A stretch of DNA of 9,983 bases from Ignavibacteriales bacterium (GCA_016929735.1 JAFGID010000060.1:1-9983); one strand, 5' to 3'. Counted from the stretch's first letter, positions 1 to 7,803 are shown. Numbers and translations: made by a program. Notes: a model not told the origin generated them from the letters alone.

Positions 1-25
1 AAAAAACCCTCATCACGAGGGTTTT
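1..25 (-). terminator. Rho-independent terminator of the DUF485-symporter operon
   Basis: A perfect 9-bp stem (3-11 pairing with 17-25, arms AAAACCCTC and GAGGGTTTT) encloses a 5-base loop. Read on the minus strand, it begins five bases after the symporter stop codon and ends in six T residues at 6-1. The plus-strand side also ends in a T run (22-25), so it may work in both directions for a converging gene outside the window. Confidence 0.88.
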
Positions 26-30
26 AAATT

Positions 31-1938
31 TTAAGACTGAATTGCTTTTTTCTTTTGAGTCAATAATGAAACCACAATTAGGGTGATTATTGATAAAGGA
101 ATTGATATGATACCCGGGTTATCCAAAGGTATGAGTGCATCAGTTTTTGGTAAACCGTATTGTTCAAACATTGTCGGAGAAAATAAGATAATAGTAATTG
201 ATGAAACTATTCCAACAACAATTGACCAAGCAATGCCTTTTGCGGTTGTCTTTTTCCAGAAAAGTAAGAAAATAATTGCAGGCAGATTTGCTGAAGCTGC
301 AATTGCAAAAGCTAATCCAACAAGGAAGGATACATTCATTCCTTTAAATAATATACCTAAAATAATTGCTACAAGTCCAACACCAATTGCTGCCATTTTT
401 CCGGCTCTTACTTTTCCTTTATCACTCATCTTTCTATTAAGAAATTTATCCATGAAATCGTGAGCAATTGCTCCCGCTGAAGCGACAATCAATCCACTGA
501 CTGTTCCGAGAACAGTTGCAAAAGCAATCGCAGAGATTATTGCAAAAATTCCGATACCAAAGAATTTTGCTAAAAGTGGTCCCGACATGTTACTGCTTTC
601 CAAATCTAATACACCATTAACCATAGCACCAAGTCCCATATATAAGGTTAAGATATAGAAAAATCCAATTGCAGCGATTGCCACAATAGTTGATTTCCTT
701 GCATCTTTTGGACTTGGAACTGTATAATACCTAATTAATATATGTGGTAAGGCAGAAGTCCCTAAAAATAATGCTAACATTAAAGATAAAAAATTCAGTT
801 TGTCCCAAAAGGAACCTGTTGATACTTTGTACAATAAACCAGGCTTGATTACTTCTTTACCATGTGTCGGATTATGGTACCAAACTGTAACTTTAGAATC
901 TTCATCTGTAAAATCTTTCTTTGCGAATCTTATGATTGTTGTCTGCTCTAGCACGCTTAAAAATTCAAATGGTCCTAAAGAGCCTGTTGAATCTACTTCT
1001 TTGCCATCAACAACAATCTTTTCAAGATGTCCTACTTGATAAAATTTAGCTTTTTCTTTCGGTTCACCATTATATAATTTTGAACCATCAGCTCTCGTAG
1101 TAATGGAAGGAATTTCCTGAAGTAGGTGACGGTCATCTTTAAGCACAACACAAAACCAATTTTCAATTCCCTCTTTTTCTAATTTTACAAAAATATTCTT
1201 TTCAATATTTTTATGAGTTTTGAAAATATAGGATGAATCCTGTAAAACGATAGTTGTGTCACTTTGTATTTCTATAGGCACTGTAATAAATTTATGATAA
1301 TTGGGGTCATTATCTTTTAATTTTAGTCCACCAAATAAAATTAATATTGTAAGAATAGTTGAAAAGATAATTAACAAAGCGCCTTTAATAAACTGGACGT
1401 AAGTTGTTGATGTCATACCAGCGGTTGCAACAATTAGAATTACAATACCCCCGACAATTATTACTCCCATCCAATGAGGAAGTCCAAGAAGGGGGACGAC
1501 AAGATCACCTGCACCAACCATCTGAGGTATTAAATAAAACAAAGAAACAATTAAAGTACTAATAGATGCAGTAAGTTTTATTTGCTTTGAATCAAATTTA
1601 GCATCCAATGCATCGGCGAAAGTATATTTGCCTAATCTTTTTAATGGTTCAGCAACAACAAATAATGCAACTACCCATCCAGCAAGATATCCTATCGAAT
1701 AAAGAAAGCCATCATATCCAAAGAAAGCAATCATACCGCATATACCCAAAAATGATGCTGCAGATAAATAATCACCAGCAAAAGCAATCCCATTTACTCC
1801 CCAGTGTATAGTTCCACCAGCTGCATAATAACCAGCGGCAGATTTTGTTCTCCTAGCAAAATAAAATGAGAGAAAAAGAACTAAAGCTACGAAGAAAACA
1901 AATATTAAAATAGCCCAAATTGAAACATTATAAATCAT
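31..1938 (-). CDS. ActP-like cation/acetate symporter (sodium:solute symporter family) with large periplasmic insertion
   Basis: This 635-residue inner-membrane protein belongs to the sodium:solute symporter (SSS) family and resembles E. coli ActP, which takes up acetate and related short carboxylates with a cation. About 13 hydrophobic helices are visible. The first is at 8-28, a conserved SAASFLG segment lies at 59-65, and a family signature GTSALPHILIRYYTV runs from 393 to 407 followed by KDARKST (411-417). A Ser-rich helix at 478-490 (GTVSGLIVASAGA) sits where the family places its Na2 site. Residues about 206-375, between helices six and seven, form a long hydrophilic insert; counting helices from an outside N-terminus puts it on the extracytoplasmic side. 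E. coli ActP has 549 residues and a much shorter loop there. The start ATG overlaps the stop of the upstream DUF485 gene (ATGA) and has an AAGGAG site 7 bases upstream. The family call is firm; acetate as the substrate is inferred. Confidence 0.9.
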   Translation of the reverse strand: MIYNVSIWAILIFVFFVALVLFLSFYFARRTKSAAGYYAAGGTIHWGVNGIAFAGDYLSAASFLGICGMIAFFGYDGFLYSIGYLAGWVVALFVVAEPLKRLGKYTFADALDAKFDSKQIKLTASISTLIVSLFYLIPQMVGAGDLVVPLLGLPHWMGVIIVGGIVILIVATAGMTSTTYVQFIKGALLIIFSTILTILILFGGLKLKDNDPNYHKFITVPIEIQSDTTIVLQDSSYIFKTHKNIEKNIFVKLEKEGIENWFCVVLKDDRHLLQEIPSITTRADGSKLYNGEPKEKAKFYQVGHLEKIVVDGKEVDSTGSLGPFEFLSVLEQTTIIRFAKKDFTDEDSKVTVWYHNPTHGKEVIKPGLLYKVSTGSFWDKLNFLSLMLALFLGTSALPHILIRYYTVPSPKDARKSTIVAIAAIGFFYILTLYMGLGAMVNGVLDLESSNMSGPLLAKFFGIGIFAIISAIAFATVLGTVSGLIVASAGAIAHDFMDKFLNRKMSDKGKVRAGKMAAIGVGLVAIILGILFKGMNVSFLVGLAFAIAASANLPAIIFLLFWKKTTAKGIAWSIVVGIVSSITIILFSPTMFEQYGLPKTDALIPLDNPGIISIPLSIITLIVVSLLTQKKKAIQS

Positions 1939-2219
1939 TTGTTGTCTCCTTGCTTGTTTAGTTTGTTTTCCATTTTTGTACAGAAATGGTTATACATAAA
2001 ACCCATAATGATGGCAAGGATAATTAAACCGAATCCATATACTATTGCAACGTTTTGTTTGCCGAGAATATGATATCCCATAATTTCGGGATAAAACAAG
2101 CCGATAAAAACAAATCCTGCGTAGATTATCAGGTAAACAAAAAATAAAATAACTCCAAGCTTCTCCTTATATTTAGAAGCATTGTCCGGATCTAATTTAG
2201 TAGCAGGTCCGTGATGCAT
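1935..2219 (-). CDS. DUF485 small membrane protein, YjcH-like symporter companion
   Basis: This 94-residue protein has a short hydrophilic N-terminus opening MHHGPATKL and two predicted transmembrane helices, about residues 22-44 (LGVILFFVYLIIYAGFVFIG) and 57-79 (AIVYGFGLIILAIIMGF), then a charged C-terminal tail. This matches the DUF485 family typified by E. coli YjcH, which is encoded next to actP. The HGPA opening and the KLG...YAGFV and VYGFGLI segments are characteristic. It probably forms part of, or assists, the symporter; its exact biochemical role is not known. The gene is translationally coupled to the symporter by a 4-base overlap. The ATG at 2219 is chosen over an in-frame GTG at 2225 because the GTG lies inside the Shine-Dalgarno sequence GAGGTG. 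With the GTG start the protein would be 96 residues. Confidence 0.87.
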   Translation of the reverse strand: MHHGPATKLDPDNASKYKEKLGVILFFVYLIIYAGFVFIGLFYPEIMGYHILGKQNVAIVYGFGLIILAIIMGFMYNHFCTKMENKLNKQGDNK

Positions 2220-2222
2220 TTT

Positions 2223-2228
2223 CACCTC
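2223..2228 (-). promoter_or_regulatory. Shine-Dalgarno site of the DUF485 gene
   Basis: Read on the minus strand, GAGGTG is followed by AAA and then ATG at 2219-2217. The GTG within this site is the first possible in-frame start codon, but it cannot easily be both ribosome-binding site and start. This favours the ATG. Confidence 0.65.
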
Positions 2229-2328
2229 AATTCTTTGTTATTAAATTTTATCTAAATAAAATATTATTTGGGGTAAGTATAAATTATTATTCCAAGAAAA
2301 ATAAATCCAATCACTAAATTTTTGCTAG

Positions 2329-2336
2329 CAAATATA
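2329..2336 (-). promoter_or_regulatory. Candidate Bacteroidota-type -7 box for the DUF485-symporter operon
   Basis: On the minus strand 2336-2329 reads TATATTTG, an exact match to TAnnTTTG, about 110 bases upstream of the DUF485 start. The expected -33 TTTG is not clear: only a TTC triplet at 2357-2355 lies at about the right distance. In such AT-rich DNA this box can arise by chance, so the call is tentative. Confidence 0.35.
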
Positions 2337-2569
2337 ATAAAAAAAATCTTTTATGAAGAAAAAAATATGCGTTCAATATTTATTGGAAAATATAATTTTT
2401 AGAACATCAAAAATTACTTAGTTTGTCATTTTAGACCAAATAAAGTTAAGTGTTATATTGCATTTTTAATTCAATATAGAAACTTAATTTTATTGGATAA
2501 GAAATTCATTTGGAGTAGAACAATATATTGTATAACTGTAAAGTTGATTTATAGGGTTAATAAATTTTA

Positions 2570-2587
2570 AATTATTTATAAATAATT
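2570..2587. repeat. Perfect 18-base AT-only palindrome
   Basis: AATTATTTA is followed directly by its reverse complement TAAATAATT, with no spacer. It lies 118 bases upstream of the porin start. It could be an operator for a dimeric regulator, but composition alone makes AT-only palindromes fairly likely here. Confidence 0.4.
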
Positions 2588-2704
2588 CACTTATGCAAAT
2601 TTAAATTATACTTTAAAAAAGTTTTTGTAAATTTAATTATTCAATTTTTTATTTATTATTGCAAATTAAGAAATATAAACTAATCATAAAAATTAAGGAG
2701 CAAA

Positions 2705-3937
2705 ATGAAAAAATTATTCTTCCCGGTACTTTCATTTTTTATTTCGGTTTTAATTTTTTCGCAAAGTACACCTGAAAAAACAACAACGGATGAATTTGGA
2801 ATTAAATTATCCGGGTTTGTTAAAACTGATGTTATATTTGATACACGTGATGTAGTTTCTATTCGTGAGGGACATTTTCTTCTTTATCCAAGCAACGAAG
2901 ATATGGATATTAATAACGAAGACATAAATAAAAAAACCAGTTTGAATATGTTGTCTATTCAAACAAGGTTAACGGGCAACATTACTGGACCAGAAGCATT
3001 TGGAGCAAAAATAAGTGGAATGCTCGAAGGTGCTTTTTTTGGACATTCTGATGGTGATATTAATGGATTCAGATTACGACATGCTTATGTAAAATTAGAT
3101 TGGACAAATACATCGTTATTAATTGGGCAATTTTGGCATCCAATGTTTATTACGGAAGTTTTTCCAGGAGTTATTTCTTTTAATACGGGCGTTCCATTTC
3201 AACCTTTTTCGCGTAATCCTCAAATTCGTTTAACTCAAAAATTTGATAATTTCTATGTTTCTTTAACTGCTGCTTCGCAACGTGATTTTTCGAGTATAGG
3301 TCCTCAAGGTACTTCGTCAATTTATTTAAGAAATTCGAGCATTCCAATTTTAGATATAAATTTAAAATATAAAGCAGATAATTTTGTTGCAGGAGTAGGC
3401 GGTAATTACAAATCGTTAATGCCGAGAATAGTTACAACTCTTGATTATAAAACTGATAAAAGAATAAATAGTCTGAGTGCTGTGGTTTTTGGCAAATATA
3501 CAAGTGAGGATTTTACATTTAAATTGGAAGGAATTATTGGTGAAAATTTAACCGACCTGACTATGTTGGGCGGTTATGGAATTAAATCTGTTGATGCAGC
3601 AACAGGAATTGAGGAATATACAAATATTCAAACACTTTCTTCCTGGAGCGAGATAATTTACGGAAAGGATTTAAAGTTTGCATTGTTTCTTGGTCTTACA
3701 AAAAATCTTGGTTCAAAAGATGTAATAGTTGGTGCTTCATATACAAGAGGAAATAATATTGATAAAGTAATAAGAGTAGCACCAAGAGTTGAATATAGGA
3801 GCGGTAACACACAATTTGCAGGGGAAATCGAATACACTTCTGCAGGATATGGAGTAGTAGATAATAAAGGCAAAGTTTCAGATACAAAAAATATTGCTAA
3901 CATTCGATTTTTATTAGCGGCGTATTTGTTTTTTTAA
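2705..3937 (+). CDS. Predicted outer-membrane beta-barrel, porin-like protein
   Basis: This is a 410-residue exported protein. Residues 1-19 form a signal peptide (KK, then a hydrophobic stretch ending FSQ). The mature part starts with a typical first strand, GIKLSGFVKTDVIFDTRD at about 33-50, and continues with many alternating amphipathic strands such as RLRHAYVKLDW and NIANIRFLLAAYLFF. The last residue is Phe, the usual barrel-terminal signal for outer-membrane insertion. A DcaP-like or related porin fold fits the length and the GFVKTD..FD start, but I cannot assign a specific family. AAGGAG lies four bases before the ATG. The sensor gene begins 29 bases after the stop with no terminator between, so the two are probably co-transcribed. 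Its position opposite the symporter operon suggests it passes the symporter's substrate across the outer membrane; this is inference. Confidence 0.78.
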   Translation: MKKLFFPVLSFFISVLIFSQSTPEKTTTDEFGIKLSGFVKTDVIFDTRDVVSIREGHFLLYPSNEDMDINNEDINKKTSLNMLSIQTRLTGNITGPEAFGAKISGMLEGAFFGHSDGDINGFRLRHAYVKLDWTNTSLLIGQFWHPMFITEVFPGVISFNTGVPFQPFSRNPQIRLTQKFDNFYVSLTAASQRDFSSIGPQGTSSIYLRNSSIPILDINLKYKADNFVAGVGGNYKSLMPRIVTTLDYKTDKRINSLSAVVFGKYTSEDFTFKLEGIIGENLTDLTMLGGYGIKSVDAATGIEEYTNIQTLSSWSEIIYGKDLKFALFLGLTKNLGSKDVIVGASYTRGNNIDKVIRVAPRVEYRSGNTQFAGEIEYTSAGYGVVDNKGKVSDTKNIANIRFLLAAYLFF

Positions 3938-3966
3938 TAGAAGAATAAAAATCTTATTATAAAGAA

Positions 3967-6876
3967 ATGAAACTCTCAAGCGAAAAAATAAATTTTTTTA
4001 GCAGAATAATTTTACCAACTCTTATTGCTTTTAGTCTTTTCACAATTACCATTTTTGTTATTATAATTCCTCGTGTCCAAGAAAATTTATTGGATAAGAA
4101 AAGGGAACTAATCAAAGAATTAACTCAATCTGCTTGGAGCATATTAGAAAATTTAAATGAAGAAGTCATAAAAGGTAATATCTCTTTACAAGAAGCACAA
4201 GAAGAATCAATTGAAATAATTGAACATTTAAGATATGGTATTGACAGGAAAGATTATTTCTGGATTACTGATTATCATCCCAATATGCTCATTCATCCCT
4301 ACAGAAAAGATTTGAATAACACAGATTTATCCGATTATAAAGACCCGCATGGTAAAAAATTATTTGTTGATTTTGTAAAAGTAGTCAATGAAAAAGACGA
4401 AGGATTTGTTGATTATATGTGGCAATGGATGGATGACTCCACTCAGATAGTTCAGAAACTTTCATTTGTAAAGGGATTTGAACCTTGGGGTTGGATTATT
4501 GGGACAGGGATATACGTTGAAGACGTAAAAGAAGAAATTGCTTTGTTAACAAATAATCTTATGTATATATCTTTCGGAATTCTAGTAGTCTTGGCATTCA
4601 TTTTAACATACATTAGTATCAGCAGTTTAAGAATAGAAAAATTAAGACAAAAAATTTATTACGCACTCAAAGATTCAGAAGCAAGATACAAATTATTAGT
4701 TGAAGCATCAACAGAAGGATTGGTATTATTTCTCGATAGCCAGTTTGTATTTGCAAATCAGACATTATATAAAATGCTTGGATATTCAGAGGATGAAAAG
4801 AATCTTGAGAAAATTTTATGTGATTCGAAAACCAATATGACAAGTGGGGGTGAATATTTCAGAAAACTTAAAAATGGCGAATCAGTAAGCAACAAATTTG
4901 ATGCTCAATTAAGAAAAAAAGATGGAAGTCTTTTAAATGTAATTTTATACTCGTCGGATATTGTTCTCAACAATAGAAAAGGTTACTCAATTATCTTAAG
5001 GGATGTTACCTACAATCAAGAAACCGAGATTGATTCGAGTGAATTGAAGAAAGATATTACTGATTTACTGAATGAAAATTCAATAGGTTTATTTAAAACA
5101 AGTCTTGGCAGATATGGAAAATTCATCTCGGCAAATAATGCAGTGTTGAAAATTTTAGGTTATGATGCTCGTAAAGAATTATTTGAAAAAAATCTTTTTG
5201 ACTTTTTTGCTGATAATATTGAAAGAAAAGAACTATTTCAAAAATTAAATGATGAAAAGAAAATAAAAAATTATATTACCAAAATCAGCAAAAAGGATGG
5301 GGCTGTAATTTTCATTTCAATTACTGCTCAAATAATCGATGATGATTCTGGAAAACCGATTTACTGTAATGGTGTTATTGAGGATATTGATTCCAAAATA
5401 AAAGAAGAAACTGAGCGCGAAAATTTAATTTTAGATTTACAAAATTCTTTGAAGATGCTTAACGAACCCATAAAAAAAGTAAGTCAAAAAATTATTTCAT
5501 GTAATATGGATTTTTCGATTGAGGATGTTGCCAATATAATGACTGAGCAGGAGAGTGGTGCAATTATATTAAAGACAAAGAATTCTGAATTTGTAGGTAT
5601 AGTGACAGATAGAGATATAGTAGAAAGAGGGATTATTGGTAATCATAATCTCTCAGCACCAGCCCATTCTATAATGACTTCACCGATTATTTCAATTTCT
5701 CAGAATGAATCAATACTCGATGCAATATTTTTGATGCAAAAGAAAAATATCAAGCATTTGCTCTTGAAGGATTTGTCTGGTGAGTTTATTGGAATGATTA
5801 GTTTAAAAAACTTATTAGATGAAATAAATAACTCTCTCAATCTATTATTATTAGATATAGAAAATGCTACATCATTAGCCAAGTTATACGAAATCAAAAA
5901 TAAAATTCCGAGATTTATTAAATCACAAATTGACAGTGGAACGAATGTTGAAAATTTATCTCGTTATCTTTCAAAAATATTTATTTTAGTAGCAAGTAAA
6001 TCAATAAATTTTGCACAAGAAGAATTAGGTGAACCACCTGCTCGTTTTGTATTCGTTGGTCTTGGAAGTATTGGCAGAGAAGAATTGGTAATAACTTCAG
6101 ATCAAGATAATGCGATTATTTTTGAAGATGTAAACTCTGAAATATATCCTGATGTAAAAAAATATTTTGATAAGTTAGCACAAATAGTTTGCAATGCATT
6201 GAATGAATGTGGTTATGAATTTTGTCCAGGTGATGTAATGTCGAAAAACACAAAATGGACTCAATCAATTACAACTTGGAAAGAATATTTTTATTCCTGG
6301 ATTGTTAATTCAAACCCACAGGACTTGCTTGATATAAGTATCTTCTTTGATTTTAGTGCTATTTATGGGAGCGGCGAATTACTGGATGATTTAAGGGGAT
6401 ATATTTTTAAAATTGCAGAAAATCAAGCGAATATTTATCAGCATTTAACGAGGACTTGTTTACAGAGAAAAATACCTGTCGGTTTTCTTGGTAAAATTGT
6501 CTTAGAATCGAAAGGTGAACATCCCGAAACATTTGATATAAAAAACGCCATAATGGTAATCGTTGATTTTGCAAGATTATATTCATTAAAGAATAAAAGT
6601 AAATTTACGAATACATTAGAGCGATTAGAAGAATTAAACAGATTGGGAATAGTTAACAAATCCAGTTATAATGAATTGGTTCAGGCATATAAAATCATGA
6701 CGGAATTTCGATTTAAGCATCACTCAAAGAAAATTCGGTCTTGCGAAAGAATAAATAACTTTATTAATCCAAACGAGTTGACAGAAATCGAGCAATCATT
6801 GCTGAAGAATATTTTTTCTCATTTGTTGGCACTGCAAAAGAAATTAAATTATGATTTCAGTGGCGAGGCACTGTAA
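3967..6876 (+). CDS. Membrane sensor: Cache-PAS-PAS-CBS-CBS-nucleotidyltransferase (DUF294)
   Basis: This is a 969-residue inner-membrane signalling protein. Helices at 13-35 and 197-219 flank an extracytoplasmic single Cache domain (sCache_2 type), with the hallmark YFWITDYHPNMLIHPY at 97-112 and PWGWIIGTGIYVEDV at 173-187. Two PAS domains follow (about 236-350 and 360-475), then a short linker. A CBS pair spans about 507-622. CBS1 has GIVTDRD (544-550), while CBS2 has GMISLKN (609-615), lacking the usual Asp. A GlnD-like nucleotidyltransferase domain carries GLGSIGREE (698-706) and SDQDNAI (711-717), with D712 and D714 as probable metal ligands. The DUF294 motif CPGDVMSKN starts at 753 and is followed by W764, W771 and W778. 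The helical DUF294 C-terminal domain begins near 790 (DISIFFDFSAIYG). There is no kinase, GGDEF or chemotaxis output, so nucleotidyl transfer or nucleotide-sensing is the likely output; its target is unknown. CBS-DUF294 proteins are known neighbours of ActP-type symporters. The ATG has only a weak AAAG site, but no other Met occurs before residue 105. Confidence 0.88.
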   Translation: MKLSSEKINFFSRIILPTLIAFSLFTITIFVIIIPRVQENLLDKKRELIKELTQSAWSILENLNEEVIKGNISLQEAQEESIEIIEHLRYGIDRKDYFWITDYHPNMLIHPYRKDLNNTDLSDYKDPHGKKLFVDFVKVVNEKDEGFVDYMWQWMDDSTQIVQKLSFVKGFEPWGWIIGTGIYVEDVKEEIALLTNNLMYISFGILVVLAFILTYISISSLRIEKLRQKIYYALKDSEARYKLLVEASTEGLVLFLDSQFVFANQTLYKMLGYSEDEKNLEKILCDSKTNMTSGGEYFRKLKNGESVSNKFDAQLRKKDGSLLNVILYSSDIVLNNRKGYSIILRDVTYNQETEIDSSELKKDITDLLNENSIGLFKTSLGRYGKFISANNAVLKILGYDARKELFEKNLFDFFADNIERKELFQKLNDEKKIKNYITKISKKDGAVIFISITAQIIDDDSGKPIYCNGVIEDIDSKIKEETERENLILDLQNSLKMLNEPIKKVSQKIISCNMDFSIEDVANIMTEQESGAIILKTKNSEFVGIVTDRDIVERGIIGNHNLSAPAHSIMTSPIISISQNESILDAIFLMQKKNIKHLLLKDLSGEFIGMISLKNLLDEINNSLNLLLLDIENATSLAKLYEIKNKIPRFIKSQIDSGTNVENLSRYLSKIFILVASKSINFAQEELGEPPARFVFVGLGSIGREELVITSDQDNAIIFEDVNSEIYPDVKKYFDKLAQIVCNALNECGYEFCPGDVMSKNTKWTQSITTWKEYFYSWIVNSNPQDLLDISIFFDFSAIYGSGELLDDLRGYIFKIAENQANIYQHLTRTCLQRKIPVGFLGKIVLESKGEHPETFDIKNAIMVIVDFARLYSLKNKSKFTNTLERLEELNRLGIVNKSSYNELVQAYKIMTEFRFKHHSKKIRSCERINNFINPNELTEIEQSLLKNIFSHLLALQKKLNYDFSGEAL

Positions 6877-7693
6877 CTTCCTGAAAATATTTTCTCAATA
6901 ATTCAGCTGATTTATGTGGTTGAACATTGCGGCATTCGCTAATAAATAATCCGTTATAATTTAGTTCCAAAATATTCTTTGCAAATGTTAACCATGGTAC
7001 CGTCCCACTTGCTACTTGTTTGTGCTCATCATTTTTTCCGTCATTATCATGGAAATGAATGCAATGCAGTTTGTCGTATAGGCCGTGCAGAATTTTAATC
7101 ACTCCTTCACCACAATTTGCATGCCCTGTATCAAGACAAAATTTTAAATGCTTTGATTGAACTTGCGAAAAAATAAATTTAAAGTCATTTATGCTGTCCC
7201 CTAGCAAGTAATAATCATTCGCTGAACTTACGGGACTTAAATTTTCCAAGCACAATACGACATTATTAACTTCGCAAAAATCAATAATTGTCGAAAGAAA
7301 CTTTGTAAACTTGCTTAGTGCTTTCCTTCTGCTCAGGTGTTCTACAGGGTACCATTCAAACTTGCCGATGTGTGCAATAATATGTGTTGCTTTTAGATTT
7401 TTTGCGAGAAGGATACTCTCTCGCAAATGAATAGATTTTGGATTTTTCTTAAATGTAAAAACGTTGGCTTCATCAAGTGAGAAAGGGAGGTGTATGCTTA
7501 ATTTAATGTTTTTCTCTTTTGCAAGTTTATTTATTTTTCTAACTCTTCTCTTATCAAAACGAGCAAGTTCCGAATAATCTTTTTCTAAATTAATCTCAAT
7601 ATGCTTTAATTTATGCTCATAAGCATAATCAAAATACTTTTCCGGCTCTTCATTGTAAACGGTAAAACCAATTTTTCTAGGAAATATCGACAT
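6857..7693 (-). CDS. Sugar phosphate isomerase/epimerase family TIM-barrel protein
   Basis: This 278-residue protein has the usual length and pattern of the xylose isomerase-like TIM-barrel (AP endonuclease family 2) superfamily. Likely metal and active-site positions are E150-N151 (VVLCLEN), D188/H191 in CLDTGHAN, H213/H215/D216 in IHFHDND, and E253 (FISEC). H68 (SIHLPF) and H108 (IIAHIG) lie at strand ends, as in the family. Members isomerise or epimerise sugars or act on abasic DNA; the substrate here cannot be read from the sequence. No signal peptide is seen, so it should be cytoplasmic. It has its own promoter candidate upstream, no obvious Shine-Dalgarno site, and no operon partner in the window. 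Its last 20 bases overlap the 3' end of the sensor gene on the opposite strand. Confidence 0.85.
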   Translation of the reverse strand: MSIFPRKIGFTVYNEEPEKYFDYAYEHKLKHIEINLEKDYSELARFDKRRVRKINKLAKEKNIKLSIHLPFSLDEANVFTFKKNPKSIHLRESILLAKNLKATHIIAHIGKFEWYPVEHLSRRKALSKFTKFLSTIIDFCEVNNVVLCLENLSPVSSANDYYLLGDSINDFKFIFSQVQSKHLKFCLDTGHANCGEGVIKILHGLYDKLHCIHFHDNDGKNDEHKQVASGTVPWLTFAKNILELNYNGLFISECRNVQPHKSAELLRKYFQEVTVPRH

Positions 7694-7721
7694 TATAAAT
7701 TTTGCTTAATTTTATTCGTTA

Positions 7722-7752
7722 CAAATATAAGAAATTCTTCTAATAATGCTAA
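7722..7752 (-). promoter_or_regulatory. Bacteroidota-type promoter of the TIM-barrel gene
   Basis: On the minus strand, TATATTTG at 7729-7722 matches the -7 consensus TAnnTTTG exactly. TTAG at 7752-7749, one mismatch from the -33 TTTG, lies 19 bases upstream. Transcription would start near 7715, leaving a leader of about 20 bases. Confidence 0.6.
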
Positions 7753-7756
7753 TAGA

Positions 7757-7788
7757 TTTAACAATTATTGTCATTTTTAGTATATTTG
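7757..7788 (+). promoter_or_regulatory. Bacteroidota-type promoter of alaS
   Basis: TATATTTG at 7781-7788 matches TAnnTTTG exactly, and TTTA at 7757-7760, one mismatch from TTTG, precedes it by 20 bases. Transcription would start near 7795, giving a short leader of under 20 bases. No T-box or other leader structure would fit. Confidence 0.62.
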
Positions 7789-7803
7789 CAATCAAAAATA
7801 ATA

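Larger units (their letters stand above)
2229..2694. other. AT-rich divergent intergenic region
   Basis: This stretch separates the divergent DUF485-symporter and porin-sensor operons and contains no credible gene. G+C is about 17% over 2281-2700. It holds one candidate minus-strand -7 box (2329-2336), an 18-base perfect palindrome (2570-2587), and a 7-bp inverted repeat (2245-2251 with 2256-2262). A plus-strand promoter for the porin gene could not be assigned confidently. At more than 450 bases it is long for simple back-to-back promoters, so it may hold binding sites for a shared regulator; this is inference. Confidence 0.6.

Noticed and set aside
83..463. Plus-strand open frame of 126 codons
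   Set aside because: It lies antisense within the well-supported symporter gene and its translation resembles no protein family.
2422..2440. Imperfect inverted repeat, TTTGTC with GACCAAA
   Set aside because: Only four outer pairs match cleanly and an extra C breaks symmetry; too weak for an operator call.
2624..2661. Possible plus-strand promoter for the porin gene: TTTG at 2624-2627 and TATTATTG at 2654-2661
   Set aside because: The spacing is 26 bases instead of about 19-21 and the -7 box has a mismatch. AT-rich sequence gives such matches easily.
3658..3903. Minus-strand open frames inside the porin gene
   Set aside because: They are antisense to a gene with a signal peptide, Shine-Dalgarno site and barrel C-terminus. 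No ribosome-binding site or family resemblance is seen.
3938..3966. Short AATAA/TTATT inverted repeat between porin and sensor genes
   Set aside because: A 5-bp AT-only stem is not a convincing terminator, and the 29-base gap fits co-transcription.
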